Assembly (NCBI RefSeq): GCF_014644735.1
Contig: NZ_BMKZ01000016.1
Coordinates: 1 to 64,000 of the forward strand
Length of the DNA stretch: 64,000 nt
From: Caldalkalibacillus thermarum
Lineage (GTDB): Bacteria; Bacillota; Bacilli; Caldalkalibacillales; Caldalkalibacillaceae
Direction of reading: 5' to 3'
Shown here: positions 8,630 through 15,599 of the stretch, one piece after another
Layout of the letters: each line of letters begins with the position of its first letter
Numbering within the stretch: the first letter of the stretch is position 1
Notes under the pieces: model-generated
Told to the model about the DNA's origin: nothing
Seen by the model: the letters and a program-made list of their open reading frames with translations, nothing else
Databases searched by the model: none
Translations under genes and position numbers: made by a program

Positions 8630-9514
8630 ATGCCCAACAAAGCCTACAAATTCCGTCTGTATCCAACACAAGAACAGGAACAACTGCTCGCCAAAACGTT
8701 CGGTTGTGTCCGTTTCGTCTACAACAAAATGCTTGAGGAACGTCAACACATCTATGACACGTTCAAAGACGACAAAGAAGCTTTGAAACAGCACAAATTT
8801 CCCACTCCGGCCAAGTACAAAAAAGATTTTCCGTGGCTTAAAGAAGTCGATAGCCTTGCCTTAGCCAACGCTCAATTAAACTTGCAAAAAGCATTCACCA
8901 ACTTCTTCTCTTATGAACACCAACCGGTGCCAAAAGAAATAGAAAACGTTGTTGGGCTCGATTTTTCCATGAATACGCTGTATGTCGATAGCGAGGGTAA
9001 GAGAGCCAATTATCCTCGATTCTATCGGCAAGCCTTGGAAAAACTGGCCCGAGCCCAACGGGTGCTGTCACGCCGCAGGAAAGGTTCCAAGCGTTGGCAC
9101 AAACAGCGGCTGAAAGTCGCCCAGTTGCACGAAAAGATTGCCAACCAACGTCAGGATTTTCTGCATCAGGCTTCACGACAATTGGCCAACCGGTATGATG
9201 CCGTGGTGATTGAAGACCTCAACATGAAAGGGATGGCTCAAGCCCTCCATTTCGGTCAAAGCGTCCACGACAACGGTTGGGGCCTGTTCACTACTTTTCT
9301 TCGATACAAGTTAGCAGAACAGGGAAAGAAGCTGATCAAAATCGACAAATGGTTCCCCTCATCCAAAACGTGTTCATGTTGTGGTCGAGTGAAGGTGTCT
9401 CTATCGCTTTCCGAACGTCTATTTCGTTGTGCATGCGGTTTTGTGGCAGACAGAGATATCAACGCCGCCATCAATATCAAAAAGGAAGGTCTGAAACAGT
9501 TAGGGACTGCCTGA
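8630..9514 (+). CDS. tnpB: TnpB RNA-guided nuclease family protein with internal in-frame deletion
   Basis: This 294-residue TnpB starts MPNKAYKFRLYPTQEQEQLL at ATG 8630 (AGGTGAT upstream). RuvC catalytic positions are visible: D in GLDFSM, E in VVIEDLNMKG, D in FVADRDINAA. The C4 zinc finger is present (CSCCG, then CACG). The frame runs straight from AFTNFFS to YEHQPVPKE (junction near 8910/8911). Copy 2 keeps the segment GRAGFPKFKSRKAKQS at this point, so copy 1 has lost a central block (roughly 60-70 residues judging from typical TnpB length, second WED/linker part). It may be translated but is probably impaired. Confidence 0.85.
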   Translation: MPNKAYKFRLYPTQEQEQLLAKTFGCVRFVYNKMLEERQHIYDTFKDDKEALKQHKFPTPAKYKKDFPWLKEVDSLALANAQLNLQKAFTNFFSYEHQPVPKEIENVVGLDFSMNTLYVDSEGKRANYPRFYRQALEKLARAQRVLSRRRKGSKRWHKQRLKVAQLHEKIANQRQDFLHQASRQLANRYDAVVIEDLNMKGMAQALHFGQSVHDNGWGLFTTFLRYKLAEQGKKLIKIDKWFPSSKTCSCCGRVKVSLSLSERLFRCACGFVADRDINAAINIKKEGLKQLGTA

Positions 9515-9631
9515 CTGGATCTCGAACCGTGGGGCACACGGGGATCGCTCGGTCAATTTTCCTTCGTTAGAAGGAATTACCCGAGAAGCCCCCACCTCTA
9601 AGCGTTAGCGTAGGTGGTGGGAGTATGTCAC
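9480..9631 (+). ncRNA. predicted right-end guide RNA (omegaRNA/reRNA) scaffold, copy 1
   Basis: TnpB family guide RNAs derive from the 3' end of tnpB through the right end of the IS, with the guide read from flanking DNA. Here that region holds a hairpin at 9559-9576 (loop GTTA) and a right-end hairpin at 9591-9617 (CCCACCT with AGGTGG). The first hairpin differs from copy 2 by two compensatory base-pair changes, evidence for a structured RNA. The presumptive guide would start at 9632 (CTCAGAAAGAGCTGGCAG), matching the interrupted HTH gene. The 5' boundary is approximate. Confidence 0.6.
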
Positions 9632-9877
9632 CTCAGAAAGAGCTGGCAGACAGAGCTGGATTGAAACAGTTCGCAATTTCCCGTATGGAAAGTCAAGGTG
9701 TGGTTCCGCGAGTAGATACACTGACGAAAGTAGCTGAAGCCTTAGGGTTAAAGCTCACGCTCGTTGAAGAAGAAGCAGCTGCAATTGTATGAAGGGGAGA
9801 AGACTGGAAGTAAGCCTAATTGACAAGTTGAAGGAAGAACTAGGTAAAATCTGAGCCCCATCCACCCATTCTCCTGC

Positions 9878-9921
9878 CCTCCCTTGTGCATACACTAAAC
9901 ACATAACCCTGACAAGGGAGG
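9878..9921 (+). promoter_or_regulatory. 10-bp inverted repeat sequestering a ribosome binding site
   Basis: CCTCCCTTGT (9878-9887) is the exact reverse complement of ACAAGGGAGG (9912-9921), with a 24-base loop. The 3' arm contains the GGGAGG that serves ATG 9927. As RNA this would hide the ribosome binding site; no T-run follows, so it is not a terminator on this strand. Function inferred. Confidence 0.55.
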
Positions 9922-9926
9922 AAACG

Positions 9927-10202
9927 ATGATGCCTGGCAAGAAGCGTTCCCCGGCCAAACGCCCTTCTAAACGGCACTTTGCACCCGCCATTGGAACCAA
10001 GTATCCCAGTCACCGAAAACTCAACCCATTCTGTCCCAAGCGCGCATATCCTGTAAACTCCCCCTTTTTCCCTGTTTGGCTGCTGTCCGGCTTGTGTAAC
10101 CCTTTTGTGCCCATGGGACCAGCGTTCATGTTCGGCCCTTTTTTCCCGCCTGGTCCGGCCGGATTGTGGATTCCACAGATACATTCTGTTAAAAAGTGTT
10201 GA
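9927..10202 (+). CDS. hypothetical proline-rich 91-residue protein
   Basis: This ORF starts ATG ATG at 9927 behind a well-spaced GGGAGG. The product is basic at the N-terminus (KKRSPAKRPSKRH), then rich in P, F and G (PFFPVWLLSGLCNPFVPMGP), with four cysteines. I recognise no family. A minus-strand frame overlaps the same interval (9840-10184) but has no good ribosome binding site. Support for the plus-strand gene is the ribosome binding site and the hairpin that masks it. Whether it is expressed is unknown. Confidence 0.4.
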   Translation: MMPGKKRSPAKRPSKRHFAPAIGTKYPSHRKLNPFCPKRAYPVNSPFFPVWLLSGLCNPFVPMGPAFMFGPFFPPGPAGLWIPQIHSVKKC

Positions 10203-10301
10203 TCATTACAACACAAGTCAATTTTGATTTAACTCTGTGTTTGACTTTATAAATGATTTTATTTCGGGTATAATTGGTTTAAGAATATTTGTTAGGGATA
10301 A

Positions 10302-10348
10302 CACATATGCTATGGCTGTCACCAAATAAAGGAGTGATAGCATATGTG
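10302..10348 (+). promoter_or_regulatory. perfect 12-bp inverted repeat over antitoxin start codon
   Basis: CACATATGCTAT (10302-10313) is the exact reverse complement of ATAGCATATGTG (10337-10348), separated by 23 bases that contain AAAGGAG (10328-10334). The 3' arm includes ATG 10344. A TATAAT at 10269-10274 would put transcription upstream of the repeat. It may be an RNA hairpin controlling initiation or a two-half-site operator for autoregulation by the downstream pair. Confidence 0.6.
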
Positions 10349-10373
10349 TAATAAGAAGGGGGAGGGTATAGAT

Positions 10374-10544
10374 ATGGCTACGGTATCTTTTGATAAAAAA
10401 ATGATAATTAAAGATGATACAGCTGCAAATATTTTAATACACGAACTAGAGACTCCAAAGCATGGTAAGTTAATCCAGCCTATCAATATAAGAAAAGAAT
10501 TACAAAGGGGTAGTTTGCTATTGAAAAAGAAATACTCTCGTTAA
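10374..10544 (+). CDS. small antitoxin-like protein upstream of GNAT gene
   Basis: This 56-residue product (MATVSFDKKMIIKDDTAANI, ending LLLKKKYSR) resembles the short acidic/basic partners that precede GNAT-type toxin genes in Firmicutes: an N-terminal beta-type segment, a middle helix, and a C-terminal tail. ATG 10374 follows GGGGGAGG at 10356-10363. An in-frame ATG at 10344 with AAAGGAG upstream would add ten residues, and lies in a perfect inverted repeat. The gene overlaps the GNAT reading frame by 25 bases. The antitoxin role is inferred from size, context and overlap. Confidence 0.6.
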   Translation: MATVSFDKKMIIKDDTAANILIHELETPKHGKLIQPINIRKELQRGSLLLKKKYSR

Positions 10545-11083
10545 GGGAATTTCTTGAATATGCTGGTGAACAAGAGGTCACCAGATACCTTTCTAAATTT
10601 TCCTGTAATCGGAACCATGATGTTGAAAATTTTTTAAGAAGTAAAGCAGTCATATATGAAAAGGTTTCAAAAAGCAGAACGTATCTCCTTGTGGATAAGT
10701 ATGCTTTAGAGAATAATAATGAAATTGAAATCATCGCATATTTTGCATTAACTGTTAAGCCTTTATATATTGGAGAAAATGTATCGAATAGTGTACGCAA
10801 AAGGCTTGATGGACTGTTTAAAAATACTGAAAATGTTGCAGGGTATTTAATTGGACAGTTAGGTAAAAATGACGTATACAAAGATCGAATATCCGGAAAT
10901 GAAATATTAGGATATGCTATAAGTCTTATTATCGAAGCTTTTAACCTTGTTGGGGGAAGATTTGTTTTTGTTGAATGCGAAGATTGCCAGAAACTCATAT
11001 CCTTTTACGAAAAAAATAATTTTAAAGTCTTGCAAAAGGATAATGAAACAGGTCTTGTTCAGTTATTTCGAATATTGGGTTAA
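10520..11083 (+). CDS. GNAT-family acetyltransferase (toxin-like), apparent ATT start
   Basis: The frame is open from 10514 to 11083 and reads EILSLREFLEYAGEQE, KFSCNRNHDVENFLRSKA, then a GNAT-like core ending GGRFVFVECEDCQKLISFY. The first ATG/GTG/TTG in frame is GTG 10691, which would remove the conserved N-terminal part. ATT 10520 is preceded by AAAGGGG (10504-10510) at good spacing and gives a natural N-terminus (187 residues). It overlaps the small upstream gene, in the -1 frame relative to it, so a -1 frameshift fusion at GAAAAAG is an alternative. The gene is more A/T-rich than its neighbours, suggesting transfer. Confidence 0.6.
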   Translation: MEKEILSLREFLEYAGEQEVTRYLSKFSCNRNHDVENFLRSKAVIYEKVSKSRTYLLVDKYALENNNEIEIIAYFALTVKPLYIGENVSNSVRKRLDGLFKNTENVAGYLIGQLGKNDVYKDRISGNEILGYAISLIIEAFNLVGGRFVFVECEDCQKLISFYEKNNFKVLQKDNETGLVQLFRILG

Positions 11084-11129
11084 TTTTTTATAAGATTAGT
11101 AACTTAATGTCTCCGGTTCAAAATCGTGT

Positions 11130-11157
11130 TAAACACTCGCCTGCCTCCTGCCGATAT
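11130..11157 (+). promoter_or_regulatory. sigma-D promoter upstream of flaG
   Basis: TAAA (11130-11133), 16 bases, and a perfect GCCGATAT (11150-11157). This matches the Bacillus flagellar sigma-D consensus and lies 39 bases upstream of flaG. It starts the flaG-fliD-fliT-fliS unit after the accessory island. Confidence 0.82.
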
Positions 11158-11196
11158 ATAAAGTAAAGGTAACTATCGGTGAAGGAGGCTTTTTTT

Positions 11197-11559
11197 ATGG
11201 GAATCGAACCGGTCACATCGTCTTCACTGCATGTTAACCTGCAGCGCAAAGGGGAAAGCGAGATTCGCACCCAGCATCGGGAACAATCCCAGCAACCGGC
11301 CGAACAGCGCTTAAGTTCACCCCAGCTGGAACTGACCAAAGAAGATTTGGAAAAGACCCTTAAAGGATTGAATGAATTTTTGAAACCGGCATATAAAACT
11401 TTGCGTTTTGAACTTTACGAAGAGCTGGACCGCTATATTGTACGCCTGGTGGATCAGGAGAGCCAGGAAGTGATCCGGGAGATTCCCCCTGAGAAACTTC
11501 TTGATATGTACGTCTCCATGCTTCAGTTTGTCGGGCTGATTGTCGATGAAAAAGTGTAA
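11197..11559 (+). CDS. flaG: flagellar protein FlaG
   Basis: This protein of about 120 residues has a disordered N-terminus and the conserved C-terminal FlaG domain (LNEFLKPAYKTLRFELYEEL, then VIREIPPEKLLDMY). ATG 11197 follows GAAGGAGG at good spacing; a GTG at 11179 is part of that site. FlaG affects filament length in several bacteria. It is the first gene behind a sigma-D promoter and is followed by fliD. Confidence 0.9.
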   Translation: MGIEPVTSSSLHVNLQRKGESEIRTQHREQSQQPAEQRLSSPQLELTKEDLEKTLKGLNEFLKPAYKTLRFELYEELDRYIVRLVDQESQEVIREIPPEKLLDMYVSMLQFVGLIVDEKV

Positions 11560-11635
11560 CTTGATGGCTGGAGGCGGTCAGCTGCCATTCAAGGGCAGGT
11601 AAAGAAAACACAATCGACAAACGGGAGGGTCACAG

Positions 11636-13207
11636 ATGCGCATTGCCGGTTTGGCCTCAGGTATGGATATTAACCAGATTGTCCAAGACTTGATGCGGGC
11701 TGAACGGATCCCGATGGACAAGCTGTTCCAGCGGAGGGAATGGTTGAGCTGGCAGCGGGATGCCTACCGGGAGATGAACCTCGCCTTGAGAACCTTCCGG
11801 GATACGCACGCCCATATGCGTTTGCAGTCCACATTCATTGCCCTGCAAGCGATGAGCTCTAATGCAAGTGGCTTAAAGGCAACGGCCACAGCCTCAGCTC
11901 AGGCGGGAACCTATACCGTGGAAGTCATCCAGTTAGCGAAAGGGGCGGAGATCCGTTCCGAGCAACGGATCAAAGACAAAGACGGGAACGATGTCAAAGC
12001 CTCAACCAATATCTTTGCAGCCATGGGACGTGATGCAACAGAAGGCAGCTTCACCATCAAGGTCAGCGTGAACGATGGAACGAACCAACGGACAGCCGAG
12101 ATCACCATCACTGCCGAAGATACCTTTTCCACACTGGCCCGCAAACTGTCCCGGGCTTCAGTGACTGAAGATGGCAAGGAGGTTTCCTTAGGTCTTCAAG
12201 CCTCTTTTGATGACACCCTGGGCCGCTTTTTTATCAGTACCCGAGAAACAGGGGAACATATGCAGCTGACCATCGGGGATGGAGTGGACGGTGCCAGCCA
12301 AACAGTCGAGTTTATCGACAAATATATTTTAGGCCGCACTGATCCTGCCACGTATGAGGGCACGTATACCGCTCAAGGACAAAATGCTATCGTTGATTTT
12401 GACGGCATTGATACAATCGAACATACTACCAATAACATCTCGGTGCGGGGGATGAACCTGACCTTGTACCAGACGGGGGAATATACGGTTACGGTCCAAT
12501 CCAATCCTGATCAGGTCTTTGAGCAGATTAAAGCCTTTGTCGAAGCGTATAATGAACTGATCGACAAAATTAATGAAAAACTGAATGAACCCCGTTACAG
12601 GGACTATCCTCCGCTGACCGACGAGCAGCGGGAAGCCTTGTCCGAAACGGAGGCCAAGCGCTGGGACGAACGGGCCCGGAGCGGCCTGTTGCGCAATGAT
12701 CCCCTCCTGCGCCAGGTGCTGGTTGACCTGCGCCAGGCTTGGACCAACCCGATAGAAGGCATTCCTGCCGGCCAGTTGCGCCACTTGGCGGAAATCGGCA
12801 TTACCACCTCAAGCAACTGGCGGGACGGGGGCAGGCTGGTCATTAACGAAGCCAAGTTGCGGGAAGCGATTGCTGAGCGTCCTGATGAAGTCATGGCCTT
12901 GTTTACGCAAGCTCCGGCGGAAGAAGGCAACCGGGATCAAATGGGCATCGGGCGGCGCATCTATCAGGTGGTGGGTGACAGCATCAGCCGCCTCCGTGAC
13001 CGGGCCGGTTCCCCGGGCATCACGACAGGGGATCAAAGTGTCTTGGGGCGGCAATTGCGTGACATAGATGATCAGATTGCCCGTTGGGAAGACCGTTTGG
13101 CCCGCATTGAGGAACGTTACTGGCGCCAGTTTACCGCGATGGAGAAGGCCATTAATGACATGAACCAGCAAACCATGTTCCTGCTGACCCACTTCTTTAA
13201 CATGTAA
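11636..13207 (+). CDS. fliD: flagellar filament cap protein FliD
   Basis: This 523-residue FliD (HAP2) has the N-terminal signature MRIAGLASGMDINQIVQDLM and the C-terminal segment (GDQSVLGRQLRDIDDQIARW, then MEKAINDMNQQTMFLLTHF). FliD caps the growing filament and promotes flagellin folding. GGGAGGGTCACAG lies before the ATG. The middle region (about 150-300) is variable as in other FliD proteins. It lies in operon order between flaG and the chaperone genes. Confidence 0.95.
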   Translation: MRIAGLASGMDINQIVQDLMRAERIPMDKLFQRREWLSWQRDAYREMNLALRTFRDTHAHMRLQSTFIALQAMSSNASGLKATATASAQAGTYTVEVIQLAKGAEIRSEQRIKDKDGNDVKASTNIFAAMGRDATEGSFTIKVSVNDGTNQRTAEITITAEDTFSTLARKLSRASVTEDGKEVSLGLQASFDDTLGRFFISTRETGEHMQLTIGDGVDGASQTVEFIDKYILGRTDPATYEGTYTAQGQNAIVDFDGIDTIEHTTNNISVRGMNLTLYQTGEYTVTVQSNPDQVFEQIKAFVEAYNELIDKINEKLNEPRYRDYPPLTDEQREALSETEAKRWDERARSGLLRNDPLLRQVLVDLRQAWTNPIEGIPAGQLRHLAEIGITTSSNWRDGGRLVINEAKLREAIAERPDEVMALFTQAPAEEGNRDQMGIGRRIYQVVGDSISRLRDRAGSPGITTGDQSVLGRQLRDIDDQIARWEDRLARIEERYWRQFTAMEKAINDMNQQTMFLLTHFFNM

Positions 13208-13306
13208 GGCTGACACTTCTTCAACGTGAAAAGCTCATTTTAACCGGGGAGCGCATTTCCATATTTGATTAAAGGAACGATTTAAGCTGTCAAAGGAGCT
13301 CTGTCC

Positions 13307-13696
13307 ATGGAGACACACAGAGAACTGCTTCAACGGCTGTATGCTGAAACCTGCCGTATCCGGGAGCAACTGGCCCGTGTCCATGAGGATATGAACAAGA
13401 ATGACCCGGCTGTCGTGGAACAGTTGCAGGCGGCGGTTGAGGCACGGGGCCACACAATAGCCAAGCTGCAACATCTGCAGCAGGAGGGCAGCTTGGCTTG
13501 GACAGGGGAGGAAAAGGAACTCTTAGCCCGGCTTAAAGATTGGGAACCGGAACTGAACGAACGGCTGCGCAGCTTGTACACTGCTTTTGCCCGGCAACTG
13601 CAGAAGCTGAACCAAGGCAAGCAGGCCGCGCACAAATACCAGCAGCCTTATGCGGCCATATACACAGACGGAACCTATATTGACAAGCGCAAGTAA
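13307..13696 (+). CDS. fliT: FliT-like flagellar chaperone
   Basis: This 129-residue helical protein ends with the motif YAAIYTDGTYIDKRK, typical of Bacillus FliT proteins (chaperone of FliD). ATG 13307 follows AAAGGAG. Here the gene precedes fliS, whereas in B. subtilis the order is fliD-fliS-fliT. Assignment rests on the C-terminal motif, size and position. Confidence 0.75.
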   Translation: METHRELLQRLYAETCRIREQLARVHEDMNKNDPAVVEQLQAAVEARGHTIAKLQHLQQEGSLAWTGEEKELLARLKDWEPELNERLRSLYTAFARQLQKLNQGKQAAHKYQQPYAAIYTDGTYIDKRK

Positions 13697-13722
13697 GGAT
13701 TGTCCTGAAAGGAGGCGTCTCA

Positions 13723-14136
13723 TTGTCTGTCCGCAATCCCTATCAAACGTACAAGCACAATGCGGTGCAAACCGCCTCTCCCGGCGAATTAACGCTCATG
13801 TTATATAACGGGTGCCTTAATTTTATTAAGCAAGCCCGGCAGGCGATAGAGGAAAATAACATCCAAGAGCGGAACAAGTATATGCAAAAGGCGCAGGATA
13901 TCATCCGGGAGCTGATGGTCACCCTGAACACGGATTACGCTGTGGCCAAGGATATGCTGCGGATGTATGACTATATACTCCGCCGCCTGATTGAAGCCAA
14001 TATCAACAATGACGCGGCCATTTTGGATGAGGTGGAAACATACGTCAGCCAGTTCCGCGACACCTGGAAAGAGGTTTTGCGTTTGAACCGGCAAAAACAG
14101 TATGGTGGAGGAGTCCCGCATGATGGCAAATTCTAA
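13723..14136 (+). CDS. fliS: flagellin-specific chaperone FliS
   Basis: This 137-residue FliS (NPYQTYKHNAVQTASPGELT, then LMLYNGCLNFIKQA) starts at TTG 13723 with GAAAGGAGG at correct spacing. FliS binds the C-terminal helix of flagellin and prevents premature polymerisation. Its retention implies that a flagellin gene exists elsewhere in the genome, since none is present here. The 3' end overlaps the next gene by 17 bases. Confidence 0.95.
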   Translation: MSVRNPYQTYKHNAVQTASPGELTLMLYNGCLNFIKQARQAIEENNIQERNKYMQKAQDIIRELMVTLNTDYAVAKDMLRMYDYILRRLIEANINNDAAILDEVETYVSQFRDTWKEVLRLNRQKQYGGGVPHDGKF

Positions 14137-14698
14137 GCTTGAGAGCCGTAAAATTGTCGCTTTCCGTCTGGGAACGGAAGAGTATGGCGTTCCCATCGGG
14201 CAGGTGGTTTCCATTGAACGGATGCAAAAACCAACCAAAATTCCCAAAGTGCCCCAACATATACGCGGCGTGTTGAATATCCGCCAGCAAGTGATTCCCA
14301 TCGCGGATTTACGCACCTATCTGTTGGAAGCAGAGTGCACGGACGAAGACGATGCGCGCATCATTGTCATTGATGTGGACGGCCGCTCAATGGGTTTGGT
14401 GGTGGATGAAGCCAAGGATGTTGTGGACATTGACCCGGACCAGGTCCAGCAAGTGGACTTGCATGGCGCTGCTTCTGAAAGCGTGCTCGGGATTGCCAAA
14501 GTGGACGAGCGGCTGATTATTCTGATGAACATGTCTAAGCTGTTAAATGAGCTGGACCCCTCTGGCATTTTGCAGGAGATTCAGCACGTGGCCCAGCTCG
14601 AACAGCAGGATGGGGAAGAAGCTGAACCGGCTGAGGCCGATGGGGAAGGTGCTGATGAAAAAGTAAGCCAAGCAGCAGAAGATGGGCTTGCCAAATAG
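14120..14698 (+). CDS. CheW-like chemotaxis adaptor protein with acidic tail
   Basis: This protein of about 192 residues has a full CheW domain (IVAFRLGTEEYGVPIGQVVS, RGVLNIRQQVIPIADLR, VDERLIILMNMSKLL) and a 35-residue acidic C-terminal tail. I chose ATG 14120 because GGTGGAGGAG lies 6-10 bases upstream; it overlaps fliS. CheW couples chemoreceptors to CheA. In this family a second CheW-like protein can also act alone (CheV-like without receiver). Location between fliS and hpf differs from B. subtilis. A terminator follows. Confidence 0.88.
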   Translation: MMANSKLESRKIVAFRLGTEEYGVPIGQVVSIERMQKPTKIPKVPQHIRGVLNIRQQVIPIADLRTYLLEAECTDEDDARIIVIDVDGRSMGLVVDEAKDVVDIDPDQVQQVDLHGAASESVLGIAKVDERLIILMNMSKLLNELDPSGILQEIQHVAQLEQQDGEEAEPAEADGEGADEKVSQAAEDGLAK

Positions 14699-14706
14699 AC
14701 GCTACC

Positions 14707-14731
14707 CCGGCCCTGAAGCGGCCGGTTTTTT
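14707..14731 (+). terminator. intrinsic terminator after cheW-like gene
   Basis: CCGGCC (14707-14712) and GGCCGG (14720-14725) followed by TTTTTT; closes the flaG-cheW unit. Confidence 0.88.
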
Positions 14732-14843
14732 ATTGTGTGCATAAACAGGAATGTTGTGGACAGGGACAACATTAGCCAACTGGTTCACTGTCAAGAAAAT
14801 GTCTATCTTTTTCGACAAAAATGTGAAAAAAGTCTAAGTTTAG

Positions 14844-14870
14844 GTAGGAATTTTAGGAAAAATGTCGAAT
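14844..14870 (+). promoter_or_regulatory. sigma-H promoter of hpf
   Basis: GTAGGAATT (14844-14852), 11 bases, GTCGAAT (14864-14870) is a full match to the sigma-H consensus RNAGGAWWW-N11/12-RNNGAAT. It is 34 bases upstream of hpf. The B. subtilis orthologue (yvyD) is also known to use sigma-H (and sigma-B); I see no sigma-B match here. Confidence 0.85.
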
Positions 14871-14903
14871 AAGTATAACACAAAGTGAGAGGAGGATGAG
14901 ACC

Positions 14904-15458
14904 ATGAAATTTAATATTCGTGGGGAAAATATTGAGGTCACTCCGGCTTTGCGCGATTATGTGGAAAAGAAGGTCGGACGCCTGGAGCGGTACTTTAATG
15001 AAGACATTACCTCCGATGTATATGTCACCTTGAAAGTGACCCGGGATGAACACAGCGTGGAAGTAACCATCCCCATGCCGAAGTTGCTCCTCCGTGCCGA
15101 GGAAAAGAGCCTGGACATGTATGCCTCAATTGATCTGGTTGTGGAAAAACTGGAGCGCCAAATCCGTAAATATAAAACCAAGATCAACCGCAAATTCCGG
15201 CAAGACGGAAGTGTGAAGCAGCTTTTCCAAGAGGTGAATGGCCAAGCCGAAGAGACGCATGAAGAAGAAACAGATGACAAAATTGAGATCGTGCGTACCA
15301 AACGGTTTAACTTAAAGCCGATGGATGCCGAGGAAGCCGTGTTGCAAATGGATCTGTTGGGTCACAATTTCTTTGTCTTTTCCGATGCAGAAACCCAAAA
15401 GGTGAGCGTGGTTTACAAGCGCAAGGATGGCCGTTACGGCCTGATTCAGCCGGAATAA
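14904..15458 (+). CDS. hpf: ribosome hibernation promoting factor, long form
   Basis: This 184-residue protein has an N-terminal S30AE domain (MKFNIRGENIEVTPALRDYV to about 100), a linker, and the C-terminal dimerisation domain (VRTKRFNLKPMDAEEAVLQ, then GHNFFVFSDAETQKVSVVYK). Long HPF drives 100S ribosome dimers in stationary phase. AGAGGAGGATGAGACC precedes the ATG. The sigma-H promoter fits stationary-phase induction. Position before secA is conserved in Bacillus. Confidence 0.96.
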   Translation: MKFNIRGENIEVTPALRDYVEKKVGRLERYFNEDITSDVYVTLKVTRDEHSVEVTIPMPKLLLRAEEKSLDMYASIDLVVEKLERQIRKYKTKINRKFRQDGSVKQLFQEVNGQAEETHEEETDDKIEIVRTKRFNLKPMDAEEAVLQMDLLGHNFFVFSDAETQKVSVVYKRKDGRYGLIQPE

Positions 15459-15477
15459 AACGAAAATAAACCTAAAA

Positions 15478-15524
15478 AAGGGCTGTCCCCAAAGCATTCC
15501 TTTGGTGACAGCCCTTCATTTTAC
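15478..15524. terminator. bidirectional intrinsic terminator between hpf and EAL gene
   Basis: GGGCTGTC (15480-15487) pairs with GACAGCCC (15507-15514), extended by CCAAAG/CCTTTGG inside. An A-run precedes and a T-rich stretch follows, so it can end transcription from both convergent genes. Confidence 0.85.
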
Positions 15525-15599
15525 AGGGAGATGAGTTGAACGCAGCTTAAGCATGAACACTGCTTGATTCAGCCCTTGTGAACACAGCTTGATCTAGCC

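Larger units (their letters stand above)
8492..9631 (+). mobile_element. IS605-type TnpB-only element, copy 1
   Basis: Comparison with the second copy at 23877-25060 fixes both ends: shared sequence begins CTTACCTCC and ends GTATGTCAC. In both copies the base block TTTAA immediately precedes the left end, as expected for IS200/IS605 elements that insert 3' of a short target without duplication. There are subterminal hairpins at both ends. The element carries a single tnpB and no tnpA (Y1 transposase), so movement would depend on a TnpA elsewhere. Length is 1140 bp. Confidence 0.88.
8476..9792 (+). pseudogene. small XRE-type HTH (antitoxin-like) gene interrupted by IS copy 1
   Basis: Removing 8492-9631 joins TTT TTA A to CT CAG AAA GAG and restores the HTH signature [15 protein letters not shown], followed by AISRMES and a C-terminus typical of HigA/XRE antitoxins ([19 protein letters not shown]). 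The part after the IS is open from an ATG inside the IS right end (9625) to TGA 9792, 55 codons. The 5' part is short (stop at 8470-8472), so the gene was already truncated before, or with, the joining to the Uma2 remnant. No ribosome binding site is seen for TTG 8476. A 21-codon ATG frame (9789-9854) overlaps its stop and may be a remnant of a downstream partner. Confidence 0.65.

Noticed and set aside
8630-9514. TldR-like (nuclease-dead TnpB) regulator of flagellin, suggested by the IS lying in the hag slot
   Set aside because: The RuvC D, E and D positions are all present, the guide flank matches the interrupted HTH gene rather than a flagellin promoter, and the protein has a gross internal deletion. 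A normal decaying IS explains it better.
9840-10184. Minus-strand ORF overlapping the 91-codon plus-strand ORF
   Set aside because: No convincing ribosome binding site and no recognisable protein; the plus strand has a well-placed GGGAGG.
10241-10274. TTGACT ... TATAAT as a sigma-A promoter for the antitoxin/GNAT pair
   Set aside because: The spacer is 22 bases, too long for sigma-A; only the TATAAT is retained as a weak hint.
14120-14698. Identification of the CheW-like gene as cheV
   Set aside because: There is no receiver domain after the CheW domain, only a short acidic tail.
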